From assembly GCA_004194705.1 (NCBI GenBank), contig SADC01000340.1:1-64000 (forward strand): a stretch of DNA of 64,000 nucleotides, read 5' to 3'. This DNA is from Ditylenchus dipsaci. Lineage: Eukaryota > Nematoda > Chromadorea > Rhabditida > Anguinidae. The position numbers and the translations under genes are program-made. Within the stretch, counting starts at the first letter, position 1. Each line of letters begins with the position of its first letter. The notes under the pieces were generated by a model. It ran no database searches. It was not told where the DNA came from and was given only the letters and a program-made list of their open reading frames with translations. Below are positions 32,599 to 43,367 of the stretch, piece by piece.

Positions 32599-32812
32599 CC
32601 GTATATCTTCTAATAAGGACCATGGGGCCTTATTTTTCAACCCCTTTTTCAGGGTGGAGCCTTATTAGAAGGTGAGGTCTTATTAGAAGATGCCTTTTTG
32701 GCCTTATTAGGCTTATTTGAGGTGAGGCCTTATTTTCAACATCTCTCAAGAGGTGGGCTTATTAGAAAGTGAGGTCTCAATAGAAGGTGTGGCCTTATTA
32801 GAAAATATACGG
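32599..32812. mobile_element. CCGTATATCTTC MITE
   Basis: CCGTATATCTTCTAATAAGG and TTATTAGAAAATATACGG are flanked by TA. Word: GGCCTTATTAGAAG with GGGGCCTTATTTTTCAAC variants. Confidence 0.75.
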
Positions 32813-32989
32813 TACTTCCAAATTATTTTAACACAACAAATTTTAAGCGAAACAAACAGTTTTTTAAGCTGCTCTATGAAATACAAAAATTATTAACCAA
32901 AAATTTCTTTCAATTCAAAAAACGATGGATCAAATAATGAAATGTTACTAGCTGCCAGGTAGTGAAATTTTGCTAAATCACCTATAAAC

Positions 32990-33084
32990 GTCTTCTAAGT
33001 ATAGCTGCCAGGCAGTGAACAGGAGAAGATAAGCAAAGGTCGATGCCTGTGGTTCGCCGACAATGGCCTCAAAGAAAAGAGCAT
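32990..33084 (-). CDS. Probable first exon of the STE24-type protease
   Basis: After one base is added in the T run near 33075, the ATG at 33084-33082 opens 32 codons. These include FEAIVGEPQASTFAYLLLF and AWQLYLED, ending before a GT donor at 32989. It aligns with the first transmembrane helix of ZMPSTE24 (EKRIFGAVLLFSWTVYLWE). Order and strand agree with the C-terminal exon 2.3 kb downstream. The intervening exons are absent from the space available, so the gene may be deleted in the middle, or these may be unrelated fragments. The upstream 150 bases are shared with 58450-58570. Confidence 0.5.
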
Positions 33085-33240
33085 TCTTAATGAAGGGACA
33101 GTATGGAAGAGAAGAGATACAAATACACTTCCCCAGCCCGTCCTCCCTCCACCCCCTGCTCCTTGGAACTAATTAATTGTGCCTGGATTAAAGATTATCC
33201 AATAATCAACGGGTGGACACAAATTTTTTGAAGAACTGGG
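33085..33240 (-). promoter_or_regulatory. Candidate promoter/5' flank, duplicated
   Basis: The sequence upstream of the probable STE24 exon 1 (minus strand: ACCCGTTGATTATTGG, AATCTTTAATCCAGGC, ACAATTAATTAG, GGAGCAGGGG, TGTATTTGTATCTCTTC) is conserved with the copy at 58450-58570. No TATA box was recognised. Function is inferred from position only. Confidence 0.35.
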
Positions 33241-33599
33241 AAGAGAATTTCATATTGGCATATATGGATTTTAGCTGATTGATTTTTTTATGTTTGCAGT
33301 AACATGTATTCATGGATTTCAGCTTTGGAAAACATATTTTCTAAGTCAAGTTTATATATAATCAACACCTCGAAGGTTCGGCACTTATGTACCTGGGGCC
33401 CCTTTTTTGGTCAACTGTGAATAGTGTTAAACGTCTTCTAAGTAATTTTTATACGCTAGAAACGATAAAAAAAAGTTGTTTCAAAACGTTTTTTCTGCTA
33501 AAAAGTTAGCGTTTCAAAAACATTTTGGTAACCATAATTTGATCAATTGCCTTGGTCCCCCAGCTAGATAAACCAAAAGGGTCCCTGAATATCTTTAAA

Positions 33600-33745
33600 A
33601 ATACCAAAGAAGATAGGATTTGAACATAGTTTTGTTAGCTGGGGCTACCGCATATAGAAACTCTGGTATGCATATTGTTTTTATGCATCCAGAGTTACTC
33701 CGAGTGATTTGCGTCTAAGGTATGTGGTAAGCGCATCTCACCCCA
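33600..33745 (+). repeat. GC-hairpin family, left arm
   Basis: ACATAGTTTTGTTAGCTGGG, TATGCATCCAGAGTTACTC and TAAGGTATGTGGTAAGCGCA, then cut at CCCCAAGCAAC where the next array begins. Confidence 0.7.
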
Positions 33746-33747
33746 AG

Positions 33748-33885
33748 CAACGGTCATTTCCCCGAAAAATCATTTCCCCGAAAAGTACGTTTCCCGAAAA
33801 GTTCATTCCCCGAAAAGTATCATTTCCCCGAAAAGTTCATTTCCCCGAAAAGTACGTTTCCCCGAAAAGTCATTCCCCCGAAAAT
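33748..33885 (+). repeat. Short-unit array (CATTTCCCCGAAAAGT)
   Basis: About eight copies of a 16-18 base unit built from CATTTCCCCGAAAAG and ACGTTTCCCCGAAAAG. It resembles the GAAATTTGCCAAAAC arrays in size and in having alternating variants, and sits beside the MULE remnant. Confidence 0.75.
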
Positions 33886-34058
33886 GTTTGAATAATATAT
33901 AATAGCTGTGTTAGACGGTGTTTCACTAAAGTCAATTAGGGCAATGGATTTTCGCTGGTAATTTCGTAACGCTAGTTGAAAAAAATAGGTAAGCAAAAAC
34001 TTTTATTGTGTAATATCACAATCAATCAAGAATCAAGACAAAAGAAGATTTTCAAATA

Positions 34059-34900
34059 TCATTCATAAACATAATTGTTAGCCACTTTCAAAAAATTTCG
34101 GTGCTGCGCTTTCATATTCCTCCACGATTCTGAGAATGCGAGCGTCCGCTTCTTTGTAGACGGTCCGCTTCCCTTGGACGCTTTCCAGCTTGCCATTGCA
34201 GATATTTTGATCGCGCCCTGCTGAACTTTTTGAGACAATTGACGAAGCTCCAAAATCCGGGATGACAGACGTCCAACTCCATTTGAATACTGTGATCGCT
34301 GCCTCTGCGTAGTTGTTAGTTCGGTGGTTACCGTTGAGCGTGCGTTCATAGACGTTTCCAAAGCGAATGAGCAAACATTGGGACCACCATATTAACCGCG
34401 TGTTGACAAACCCTAAACAGCATAGTAAACCGATTGAATTAAGAGTAAAATAGTCACATACCGATGCAGTACTTTTGAACAATCAAAAATAGGATCGAGT
34501 CTTCCGGCAGCAATTCTTCTAGCTCAGCAAAGACGGGATCACATTCTCTGGTTTGACAAAAGCCATAGCTGTTATCATCCCTCAATTTTTTATGTCAAAC
34601 CAGAGTCGAAAAATAGAAAACTCACGGCATTTTCACAGCAAAATCTGGTTCCGTCTCGTAGCGTCCTTTGAGTCCAGCACTATTAAGCTTCTTGATCATG
34701 TTCTTGCACGAGATGAAAGAAGCAGCCCACACCTCGGATTCTGGAAGACCACCTCCAGAGCACTGATCACAGCCATCTCAAAGTCGATAGGCACTCGAAG
34801 AGAAGTCAAGCAAATTCGTCGAATCATGCAAAGCTTTTCATAATTGCTTGGGTTTGTTCTCGAGAAGTGCGTACAAGACGGGAAATACGTAACCCTCTTT
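34059..34900 (-). pseudogene. Decayed MULE-type transposase
   Basis: Pieces in several minus-strand frames follow the order of MULE transposase domains. DFEMAVISALEVVF (the DFE...A..A.....FP region) near 34780 is followed by CFFHLV, then KLNSAGLKGRYE. Then come ELEELLPEDSILF and NVYERTLNGNHRTNNYAEA near 34300, and KEADARILRIVEEYE near 34130. MULE transposases act on terminal inverted repeats and leave 9-bp duplications. At least three frame changes are needed, more than in the host genes, so I judge it decayed. It may be the relative that once mobilised the foldbacks with 9-bp duplications here. Confidence 0.7.
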
Positions 34901-35452
34901 CAGCGAGATTATGTAGACTTAAACCTATTGGTAATACTTTACCAATTGACACAACAAACCTGTTGAAATGGAGCGAGTTTATTTTGAAATGTCCCGTCAT
35001 GAAAACTACTTCATATTCTGACCAATTTTTTATGCTTGTTGACAAAGGCAATAGCCTTAAAACTAAAATCATTTGCAAATTATTTCGATTATTACAATTT
35101 TTTGACTCATGATAAATTCATTTCCTAGCAGAAAAATCGGATCGTTTTGGCAAAATTGAAAGTTCTTGCAGCTTAAAAAACAGATACCGTTTCAATCGCA
35201 GCAAGGGTTTTGGCATTTTTTCTTTTTCTGGGTTTTTCTTATCTTTTTTTCAGTGCTTGAACTGCCGACGATCAAAATGTCATTTTGTAGAGAATCATAG
35301 AGCTTTCTAAAAATGCAAAACGTGAATTTCGATTTTAAAAATTTGAGAAAACTTCTTAATTATGTGGTCAAACAACCATTTCCTTACATTTTATTTGAAT
35401 TTGAAACCGAACAAAAAAACTTTGTCGAAATAATGGACAGAGAAACGTGATC

Positions 35453-35705
35453 AGGCACTGAAGAGCAACTGGCTGACTTGATCCTGGAAGAACTTACTGA
35501 ATACTGGTCGCTGATTTCCTTATCTGGCTTGACCATCGCAGGCACCAACTAAAGAGACTTGCTTGATTCACCGGCACAGCGGGAGCGCGAGCTTGAGGCG
35601 ATAGACGTCATGGTACGGCTGATCTCGGAACTAGTTTCCACGTTTAATCAACCGAATAAATACTGGTCACATCTGAATCTGGAATTTCACTGTCGTCCGT
35701 GAAGG
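35453..35705 (+). pseudogene. Orphan coding-like fragment
   Basis: One frame reads TEEQLADLILEELTEYWSLI, a stop at about 35549, then RDLLDSPAQRERELEAIDVM and further about 30 codons. The acidic, helix-like composition and only one stop in about 85 codons are unlike the surrounding DNA. No family recognised. It may be a captured host exon inside the element that carries the MULE remnant. Confidence 0.35.
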
Positions 35706-35882
35706 ACTCGAGCTGAAAGTTCATATCAGACTGGTTTCGTGACTATTAAAATTTAAGAATCGAAATTGGTTGAATGCCAGAATTCAGCTATAATTTCAAA
35801 CCTCTCTGGACTTCACTGGTTTCAGCCTGGTATGAAATTCGCTTTTCTTCATGACTATGACTGATTAACGTTAACGAAGATG

Positions 35883-36100
35883 CAGTTGACGAAATGACCT
35901 TATTGGCAAAATTATTTTATTGGCGAAAATTTCTATGGCGAAACGATTACGCCCCGCTTTTTCATGTATCCAGAGTCATTTTCGAGTGATTTGTGTCTAA
36001 GGTAAAGGATGTGCGCATCTAAACCCCCAGCGATCCCGAGGAAGACTCTTAATCAAAAGTGCATATAGAGGCTCTTTTTGCCAAGTCCCATGTTAAAAAT
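35883..36100 (+). repeat. Degenerate word array and GC-hairpin fragment
   Basis: ATTGGCAAAATTATT, ATTGGCGAAAATTTC and ATGGCGAAACGATT follow one another (35910-35955), perhaps the eroded partner of the array at 33748. A GC-hairpin family arm follows (TCCAGAGTCATTTTCGAG, GTGCGCATCT). Confidence 0.5.
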
Positions 36101-37109
36101 ATGATAAAACAGGTTAAAATCAAAATTTCAAAAAGCTCAAAACTAAATTTTTTGTTCAAAAGGTTCAAAAATCCCGTCAAATCAATTCTTCACTTCGTGA
36201 AAGGGAATTATTGGGCAATAAAGCTGTAAGGATAAATGAAGGTTAAAACCCACCATCTTGCACTCGTTAAACTATCGGATTCATGGAATTGAAGTCTTGC
36301 TGGTTCAGCTGAAGCTTCTTTTCAACTTATATAATCAGAATTTACCTGAAAATAAATTTAAAAATCACAAATACTCGCAAGACAAAATAATTTGACGTAA
36401 TAAAATACAAATTTGACGGGAGATTTCAACTGTTTGTTTAAATTCAAATTTGACTGGGTAAAGAATTAATTTGACGGGATTTTCAAACCCATTGACAGGA
36501 GAAATCTAATTAAACCATCCGTTATTTTAAAGAAATCTAATTACTATCAACCTATCCAAGTAGGGTCCTAAATTTGATAATGAGTGAATAATAATAAATA
36601 CACATTAAAATAAATCATCTGCATAAAACACATATAACAACAATCATGTCGTGAAAAGGCATGCTTTACTTTGATGAATAAATATAAATAAACTATTGAA
36701 TAAAAATAAAAAAACTACAGTTAAAACTAGATTTAACGCATTTCAAGGAACCGGCAAAAAAGTTTTGTTACACAAAATTATTGTGACTTTTTTATTTATT
36801 AAATTATTTATCAACAAATAAACACGGCTGGCAAAAGCTTGAAAAAATGGATGACGATGAGGTGTCGAACGTGGTAACTTGCCCGGTCGCTTGAGTTATG
36901 CTATATAAAGAGTGGAATGTATACGCCATATGAAATTTCCGCTCGACAGAAACCGAATACAAAAAAAAGTTTGCCGAAAATATGTCAGGAAAAAAGCTAC
37001 GGCCGTTTAAAATAAGCCGAATTTCTTGCGACATCCTGTAAGTTTTATTTCTAGCTTCAACATTTGCTCGATTCAACATTTTCTTCGAAGGAAAGAACTC
37101 AGAACACTT
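36101..37109. other. No recognised gene
   Basis: AT-rich with TTTGACGGG words at 36410-36490 and a CAGTTAAAACTAGATTTAAC pogo-like start at about 36718. The minus-strand frame 36804-37112 has no recognisable domain. Confidence 0.4.
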
Positions 37110-37328
37110 CAATTGTTACCGGACAACTTTTGAGCTCACTTTTTAAAATAAAAATTTAACGATAAGAAAATTCCAAAGTAGGTTTTAGCTAGAGACAGAA
37201 AGTGGGGACCAAGCAAGATTCCAAGACAAGATTTTTAGCTGATATTTTGACCAAGACCAAGAGCAAGATTTTTGAAAACGGCCAATCAAGATCTTGGCCA
37301 AGATCTTGGCAAAAACCAAGATTCATAC

Positions 37329-37511
37329 AGGCAACTCTCGATTTAACGAACCCTTGGGACCGGCAAAAATGTTCTTTAAATCGAGAGTCTTGTTAAATCA
37401 AGAGTTAATTTTAGTCATTTTATTTAATCTCTGGCCGAATAGGCGTTGAAAAAAATTCGTTAAATCAAGAGTTTCGTTAAATCGAGGGTTCCTTAAATCG
37501 AAAGTTGACTG
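37329..37511. mobile_element. pogo-like MITE (TCGATTTAACGAACC word)
   Basis: CAGGCAACTCTCGATTTAAC to TTAAATCGAAAGTTGACTG, with AAATCGAGAGTCTTGTTAAA and GTTAAATCGAGGG inside. The word is repeated in both arms. Confidence 0.7.
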
Positions 37512-37555
37512 TTTTTACAATTTTGACAGTTTTTTAACAGGTGACAATTTTTGGT

Positions 37556-38464
37556 AACACTATAGAATGCCCCCCCCCCCAGCTAGCGAAAAATTTACTT
37601 TTCCTGAAGGGGAAAGGACCCGTCTCATTTTGATTCTCGTGCTCTGAATAGGCACGGAAACACTTTGGTTTCCGAAAATCGAAAAAAAAATTTTTTCGAT
37701 TTGCCTTGGTCCCCCAAGGTAAAAAATTTAAGAAAATTCAAAAAAAATATTTTTTTGAATTCCCGCCAAAACATTTTTAAGGGATTTAGGGCTGTATTGG
37801 AGGGAAGGGAATAAAAGGGGCCACCTTCATGGCAAAATTATAAAAAAGTGAATTCTGGACTATTTCGGATGTCCTACCATGTTTTTCAACTGTGCCGTGG
37901 CAAAAAAAGACTCTATATGCATTTTATGGTCAAGAGTACTTCTCGGAATCATGTCTAAAGTAAGTGCGTGCGCGCATCTCTAACTCTCAAGCCCCCTGCG
38001 CCCCCGAAGGGGCGCAGGGGCTTGGGGGTTGGAGTTGAGATGCGCACACCCACATACCTTAGACACAAATCACTCGAAAGTGACTCTGGATGCATGAAAA
38101 AGCATGCATACCAGAGTTTATTTATGCGGTAGGCCCCGTATTCAAAACTATGTTCAACATCTTCTTGTTAATGGGCTCTGTGTGATTAGTGGCCCTCTCT
38201 TGTCCCTTCCCCTCCCAATACAGCCCTAATTCCCTTTAAAAATGTTTTGGCGGGAATTCAAAAATTTTTTTTTTTCGAATTTTCTTAAATTTTTCACCTT
38301 GGGGGACCAAGGCAAATCGGAAAATTTTTTTTTTCGATTTTTCGGAAACCAAAGTGTTTCGGTGCCTATTCAGAGCACGAGAATCAAATGGACGGGTCCT
38401 TTTCCCTTCAGGAAAAGTAAATTTTTCGCTAGCTGGGGGGGGGACGCATTCTATAGTATAGCCC
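37556..38464. mobile_element. 910-bp poly-C palindrome
   Basis: ACACTATAGAATGCCCC with CAGCTAGCGAAAAATTTAC at the left mirrors GTAAATTTTTCGCTAGCTG and ATTCTATAGTATAG at the right. Both arms contain CCTTGGTCCCCCAAGG or GGGGGACCAAGG and TTTTGGCGGGAATTC. The centre (37960-38040) is the GC hairpin of the family at 980-1405. Confidence 0.85.
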
Positions 38465-38573
38465 AATTTTTATAGCAAAACTTGTGGCTAGTGTTTTATA
38501 AATTTTACGCACTATGTTTTCATGTTCTTGATCTTGTGCTTTTCATATTGTTTGACGTGTGATTATTTAGAGA

Positions 38574-38728
38574 TGCAAGTTTAACATTTTTTTGGGACAT
38601 GGGACGAAATTTGAATAATTTTTTTCCAGACGGGACACCGGGACAGGACATTGTTGAAAAATGTTCAGGCGGGATTTCGGGACGGCGAGCGGGACGGAAT
38701 TTTCCTGTCCCGCCATTTTTTAACCTTG
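38574..38728. repeat. Palindromic-word repeat (CGGGACAGG word)
   Basis: CAAGTTTAACATTTTTTTGG with GGAC faces GTCCCGCCATTTTTTAACC with TTG; CGGGACACCGGGACAGG and GGGACGGCGAGCGGGAC words lie between. No target duplication found. Confidence 0.55.
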
Positions 38729-39593
38729 TATAAAGCCCCAAACAGAATTGAGGTATGCTATGGGCCCTTAAAACGATAAAATGAGTTGTCGGTGTTCTGT
38801 AAATTTTGCATACAAGATTGGCCATAAAACCAAGACCAAGATTTTTGGAAATGACCAAGCAAGATCCCAAGACAAGATTTTCAGTCGAAATTGGGGCAAG
38901 ACAAGACAAAATCTTGGCCAAGATCTTGTCTTGTTTCTGTCTCTAGTTTTAGCCCTGAATCTCCTCTTTCAAACGGCATATTGCTTTCAGCTTGAATATT
39001 TTGGATAAGTCACCAATTGGCTCCAAACACTTGTCTGGCCATTTTGAGAAGGTTACCAACAATTTTATCACTTTAACTGGTCAAATGTTTCATTGAATTT
39101 GGAGCGTCACTACAAAATTTTATCACCTTGTTGTAGCGCAGCTCAAGAGCTACAAAACTCAAATTACAGAATGATTTTTGAAAATTTGAGTGTTATCCGA
39201 AAAATTGGCAAAAACTTTCATTTGTTTGGAGCCAAATGTGACTTATCTAAAATAGTCAAGCTGAAAGCAATATGTCATTCGAAAGAGGAAAGGCAGGGCT
39301 AGAAAACCTATTTTTTTGGAATTTTCTCATCGTTAAATTTTTATTTCAAAAAGTGAGCTCAAAAGTTGTCCGGGAACTTTTGTTACACCACTTAGTAATT
39401 CACTCTGAAAAAAAATTAAAAATTATTTTGTTTTTGTTTCAATAACTAAAATTCTGCATATTCTTTATACGACCTAATATTCTTAGAAATTTAATTCAAA
39501 AAATTCTAAACCAGGCGCGAAGCGCAAAAAATTTCAAGCCGGGCTTCGGGCTTAAGCCCTGGCCGGGCCGTATTTTCACGGCCCGGACTGGGA

Positions 39594-40021
39594 CAGTAAA
39601 AACTCGTTATAACGAATTTCAAGAGACCGGCCAAGTAACCGGCTTTGACAGTTTTTACACCCATTTTTTAGCTTTTGCTATTTCTGTTTTGACAGTCCAG
39701 TCCCAAGTATTCCGATTTTACCGATCAATTTCTGTGAATCCAAATTTTTTCTCAAAAAATCAAACACTCTATGGAAAACAAGTTTCTCTTCAAACCGAGT
39801 TTCGTTATACCGAATTTTCGCTTTTTTAGAGAAAAAATTGTATTTTCAAAAACCAACCGGCAAAATTGGATTCCCTCCGATATTTGGAACAAGACTGTCG
39901 AAACAGAACTATCAAAGTTTTGAAAAATGAAACCAAAAAAAGTGTCGGACTCATGGAGTGAACGAACTTCCGACCTTAAAAATTGGAATTTTAAGAGTTT
40001 CATTATAACGAGTTTTAACTG
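39594..40021. mobile_element. pogo-like foldback (CTCGTTATAACGAA word)
   Basis: CAGTAAAAACTCGTTATAAC to TTATAACGAGTTTTAACTG. Arms carry TTTTGACAGTCCAGTCCCA / TGGAACAAGACTGTCGAAA and GTGTCGGACTCATGG. A GCCCGG-word patch precedes it at 39510-39590. Confidence 0.8.
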
Positions 40022-40315
40022 TATTACCAAAAATCCCACAATATTTAGACTAATGAAATATTTTAACATTTACAAAAATTTGAATAAGAAATTCGGTCAA
40101 GATTTTAGTTTTGGACCAAAAACTTGACCAAAATCATTCTAGTTAATCTCTCAAATAATTTATTTAGTCAGATCAATTGGTATATAAGCACAATTAATCA
40201 TCCTATTGATTAATTGGACGCAATAAATTATTCGAGAGAGAGGAAGTGAAATGACTGTACTTATTTGTACATAGATACAGTGTGTCCGAGAATTATGTGC
40301 AGATAATTCAATGTA

Positions 40316-40565
40316 CCGTATTCTCTCTAATAGGCCGACACCCTCTAATAAACCGACACCCCTACTTTGAGGGACCGTATCTCAGTCCGAAGAAAAAAAA
40401 TTACATCGCTGTTTATTGCGTTTTCTTAGTTCCCACGAGCTCTATCGATTCCGCTTTTTCGATTTTGGATTTTCACCCGAAAATGTCGAGTTCGACCCAA
40501 AATTTTCACGATTTTTGAAGGGTTGAAAAATAAACCGACATGTCGGCCTATTAGAGAGAATACGG
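40316..40565. mobile_element. CCGTATTCTC MITE (AAACCGACA word)
   Basis: CCGTATTCTCTCTAATAGGC and GGCCTATTAGAGAGAATACGG-type ends at TA sites. Word: CTAATAAACCGACACCC. The block TTTGAGGGACCGTATCTCAG is shared with the copy in TES intron 8. Confidence 0.82.
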
Positions 40566-40758
40566 TAATGCACATTTATTTTCATTGATCTGCGGTCGAA
40601 ATAGTCAGATATAAATCACACCTGACAAATATTTCATTGACAAATATTTCACATATTTCAAAATTACTTTATTCGGGATAAACCAACATCAAAACAACGC
40701 TATATACTACATTGCTCCTAACCGCAAACATCATTTGACAATTTTCTATCGGCGATAA

Positions 40759-41526
40759 GACATTTGTAACTGGTGGACAAACGTCCTTGGCGGGCTTTTG
40801 AGCTCACTTTTAAAAATAAAAACATTGCAAGTCAAAAACTCCAATCATACAGGAAAGTAGCCTTGCATTTCCTGTTTCAAATAACATATTAAAGTTAGCT
40901 TCATTATTCTGAATAAGTCACCAGTCCATTCCAAACACTTGTGCTTATGTAATTGACAAGCATTTTCATAACTTTCAGTGTTTAAATTTCATATTGAATT
41001 CGAAGCGTTACAGAAACATCGTATCATAATATTGTAGCGCAGCTAAAGAGCTACAGGAGCAATTTTACTGAATAATTTTTTGAAATCCGAGTGTTGAGAT
41101 ATGGTCTTTTAAAAAAAACTCAATCGCTTTAAAAAATGGCCAGAACCCGTGAAAATCGGGAAAAATTAAATTTTTTGGCCATTTTTGAAGCAATTGATTT
41201 TTTCCAAAAGGCCATATCTTAACACTAGGATTTGAAAAAAAATTTCGGTGACATTGGTTTTGTAGCTCTTGAGCTGCGCTACATTATGATGGTAAGATGT
41301 TTGAGATTGAGATTCAATTAAACATTTGATCACTCAGAACGATGAAAACGATTGCAAACTTCCTAAAATAACATCACAAGTTTTTGGAGCTGAGTTTTGA
41401 CTTATCCAAATGAGTTCAATATGATATTTTAAAGAGAAGATGCAAGGCTACATTGGTGTCTAATTGGAATTTCAGACTTACAACATATGAAAAATCCGCC
41501 AAAAACTTTTTATCCACCAGTTACAT
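40759..41526. repeat. Foldback element
   Basis: GTAACTGGTGGACAAACG faces TTATCCACCAGTTAC; TTGTAGCGCAGCTAAAGAGC faces GCTCTTGAGCTGCGCTACA; ATATGGTCTTTTAAA faces AAAGGCCATAT around a loop near 41150. Confidence 0.75.
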
Positions 41527-42244
41527 TTCCACGCGGGTCAATCCTTGAAGTCAGAGCACAAATGAAATAAATATGTAGCGTAAACTTTTCAATAGAAAGT
41601 TTTCGTTTTATCAATTCTTTATCGAAAATGTCAAAATCAGCCAAAATCATCAAACCAGCATAAAAAATTCTTCAACATCGAAGGCCCGAAATCAGCCAAT
41701 GGCTGAGAAACCAGCCAACTTGGAGCGCTGCTTATGTGAAAAATTTGTCAGCAATGGAGAGATTTCACTACAAAATCATGTATCATTCATGTTTTCATGG
41801 CAATTCCAAATAAAAAAATATATGGCTGGTTGTTCCAAAAAAACACAAAAATCTCGAATGATATCACTGGTGGTAACTGAGAAAATGCAAAAAATACATT
41901 TGCAAAATATTTTTTTTTGAGATATAGGGTGTCTAACAGTGATCTAAATATCGGAAAATCCACCCTGGCACCTGCACCGGCTACTAAAAATTTCGGCTCA
42001 AATCCTCCTGCTGTTTTTTTGGCATTTTTCACAAAAGTTCACAAAATGTTTGCAAAATGAGTTGAGATACCTTGTCGTCGGATTATTGAGCACTCTACTT
42101 GGCTTCAAGTTCATGTGGAAATTGATGAAGCACAAAATAAAGAGAATCCTAAGGACATCAGAAGGACACTTACAAGGATAATTTCAAAAAAACAACAGGG
42201 AGACCGAGGCGAAAAACCGCGCATTGTGTTTCATAGCCAGGGTT
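41527..42244. other. No recognised gene
   Basis: Unique AT-rich sequence; open frames at 41699-41920 (+) and 41787-42032 (-) have no recognisable domain. GGGAGACCGAGGC at 42198 is a diverged copy of the GGGGGACCAAGGC motif. Confidence 0.4.
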
Positions 42245-42670
42245 TCTACAAAAGACGACTATCTATTAGCGACTCTAAATGAATTTTTTGCAAATTTTTC
42301 ATGAAAAACATCGTTTTTCTGAGAAAAAGCTTTCGAAAAGTCAATTCTAGTGCCAAATCTGTTAAGATTAGATCGAAAAATTTTTTTGAGCTGAGATATC
42401 CAATTAAGTAGGTAATTGAAGCGAAATGTTTGGGTTCGTCCACTCTAAATAGGTATATCTCAATATAAAAATTTTACTCTACTTACGGTTGTAGTGGATA
42501 TCTCAGCTGAAAATATTTTTTTTTTGATCTAATTTCAACGAATTTGTATAAAAAAAGATTTCGGTATTAGAATTGGCTTTTCGAAAACTTTTCCTCAAAA
42601 ATAATGTTTTTCATGAAAAATTTGCAAAAACATTCATTAAGGGTCGTTATCGATCTTTTACCGCTACAAA
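42245..42670. repeat. Foldback element
   Basis: TTTTTCATGAAAAACATCG faces TGTTTTTCATGAAAAATTT; GATATCCAATTAAG and GTGGATATCTCAGCTGA lie nearer the loop; TTAGCGACTCTAAATGAA faces TTCATTAAGGGTCG. Confidence 0.65.
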
Positions 42671-42865
42671 CCACTTTGTTCTCATTGCGAAATTAGAAAC
42701 ATTTTATTATTTTTATTAAAATTTTTTTAATTCAGTGCACTAATTTTATTTTCACACACCGAGTTATCAAGCATTTACAGTAGTATTGGTAAGCCAAGAT
42801 TTTTTGTAACTGATGGTTTGGCTGGCAGAAATTGTGTTTTGCAGTCTGCACAGCAGAACACTTTA

Positions 42866-43202
42866 AAGGGGCATACCAGCACGTTACACGGTCGATTTCA
42901 AATTTACAAAAGGCGTGGACCAGCCATATTCAAACGAGAATTATTTTTAAATGTAGATTTGATAGTCTGAGAAAAGAACAATAAGTTATAAAAAGCACAA
43001 TGTTAGCCTAATGACATGGGTGGCTCAGTGGTAATGTGCTGAGGTAGTCCGAACATGGTCGAGTTCGGTTCCTACACGGTGTATAGCTTTTTTGTATAAA
43101 ATAACAAATTTGCATTTGAAAATAATTCTCGTTTGAATCTACCTGGTCCCCGCCTTTTGCGAATTTGAAATTTCCCGTGTAACGCTCTGGTATGCCCCTT
43201 TA
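42866..43202. repeat. Foldback with a tRNA-like centre
   Basis: TAAAGGGGCATACCAGCACG faces AACGCTCTGGTATGCCCC; GGCGTGGACCAG faces CTGGTCCCCGCC; AAACGAGAATTATTTT faces AAATAATTCTCGTTT. In the loop, 43008-43085 (+), GGTGGCTCAGTGGTAATGTG (A box) precedes GTCGAGTTCGGTTCC (B box). Confidence 0.7.
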
Positions 43203-43367
43203 AGCACTTTTTAACACTAAACTAGCACTATTTCATAACGATTTGCGCTCAAATGCAGTTCCCTGAGCTTGATACAACTTGGTAAATTTTATAATAGCCA
43301 ATATTTTTATCTATTTTTATGTAACAATTTGCGCACATTTTGCTTTTATTCCTAATACTAAACAATA

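Larger units (their letters stand above)
37190..38945. mobile_element. hAT-like palindromic-word element (CAAGATCTTG word), nested
   Basis: TAGAGACAGAAAG to TTTCTGTCTCTA, flanked by GTTTTAGC on both sides (8-bp duplication). The outer parts consist of CCAAGATCTTGGCCAAG and CAAGACAAGATTTT words. Its middle has been invaded by a pogo-like element (37329-37511), a poly-C foldback (37556-38464) and a CGGGAC-word repeat (38574-38728). Confidence 0.85.
37110..39390. repeat. Foldback element opened by later insertions
   Basis: The left arm (ACAACTTTTGAGCTCACTTT, AAATTTAACGAT, GGAATTTTCTTATCG-type) faces the right arm at about 39320-39390 (AAAAGTGAGCTCAAAAGTTG). The second part (39000-39300) is itself inverted around 39150 with TGACTTATC / GATAAGTCA blocks. 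Similar material recurs at 40759-41526. Confidence 0.65.
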
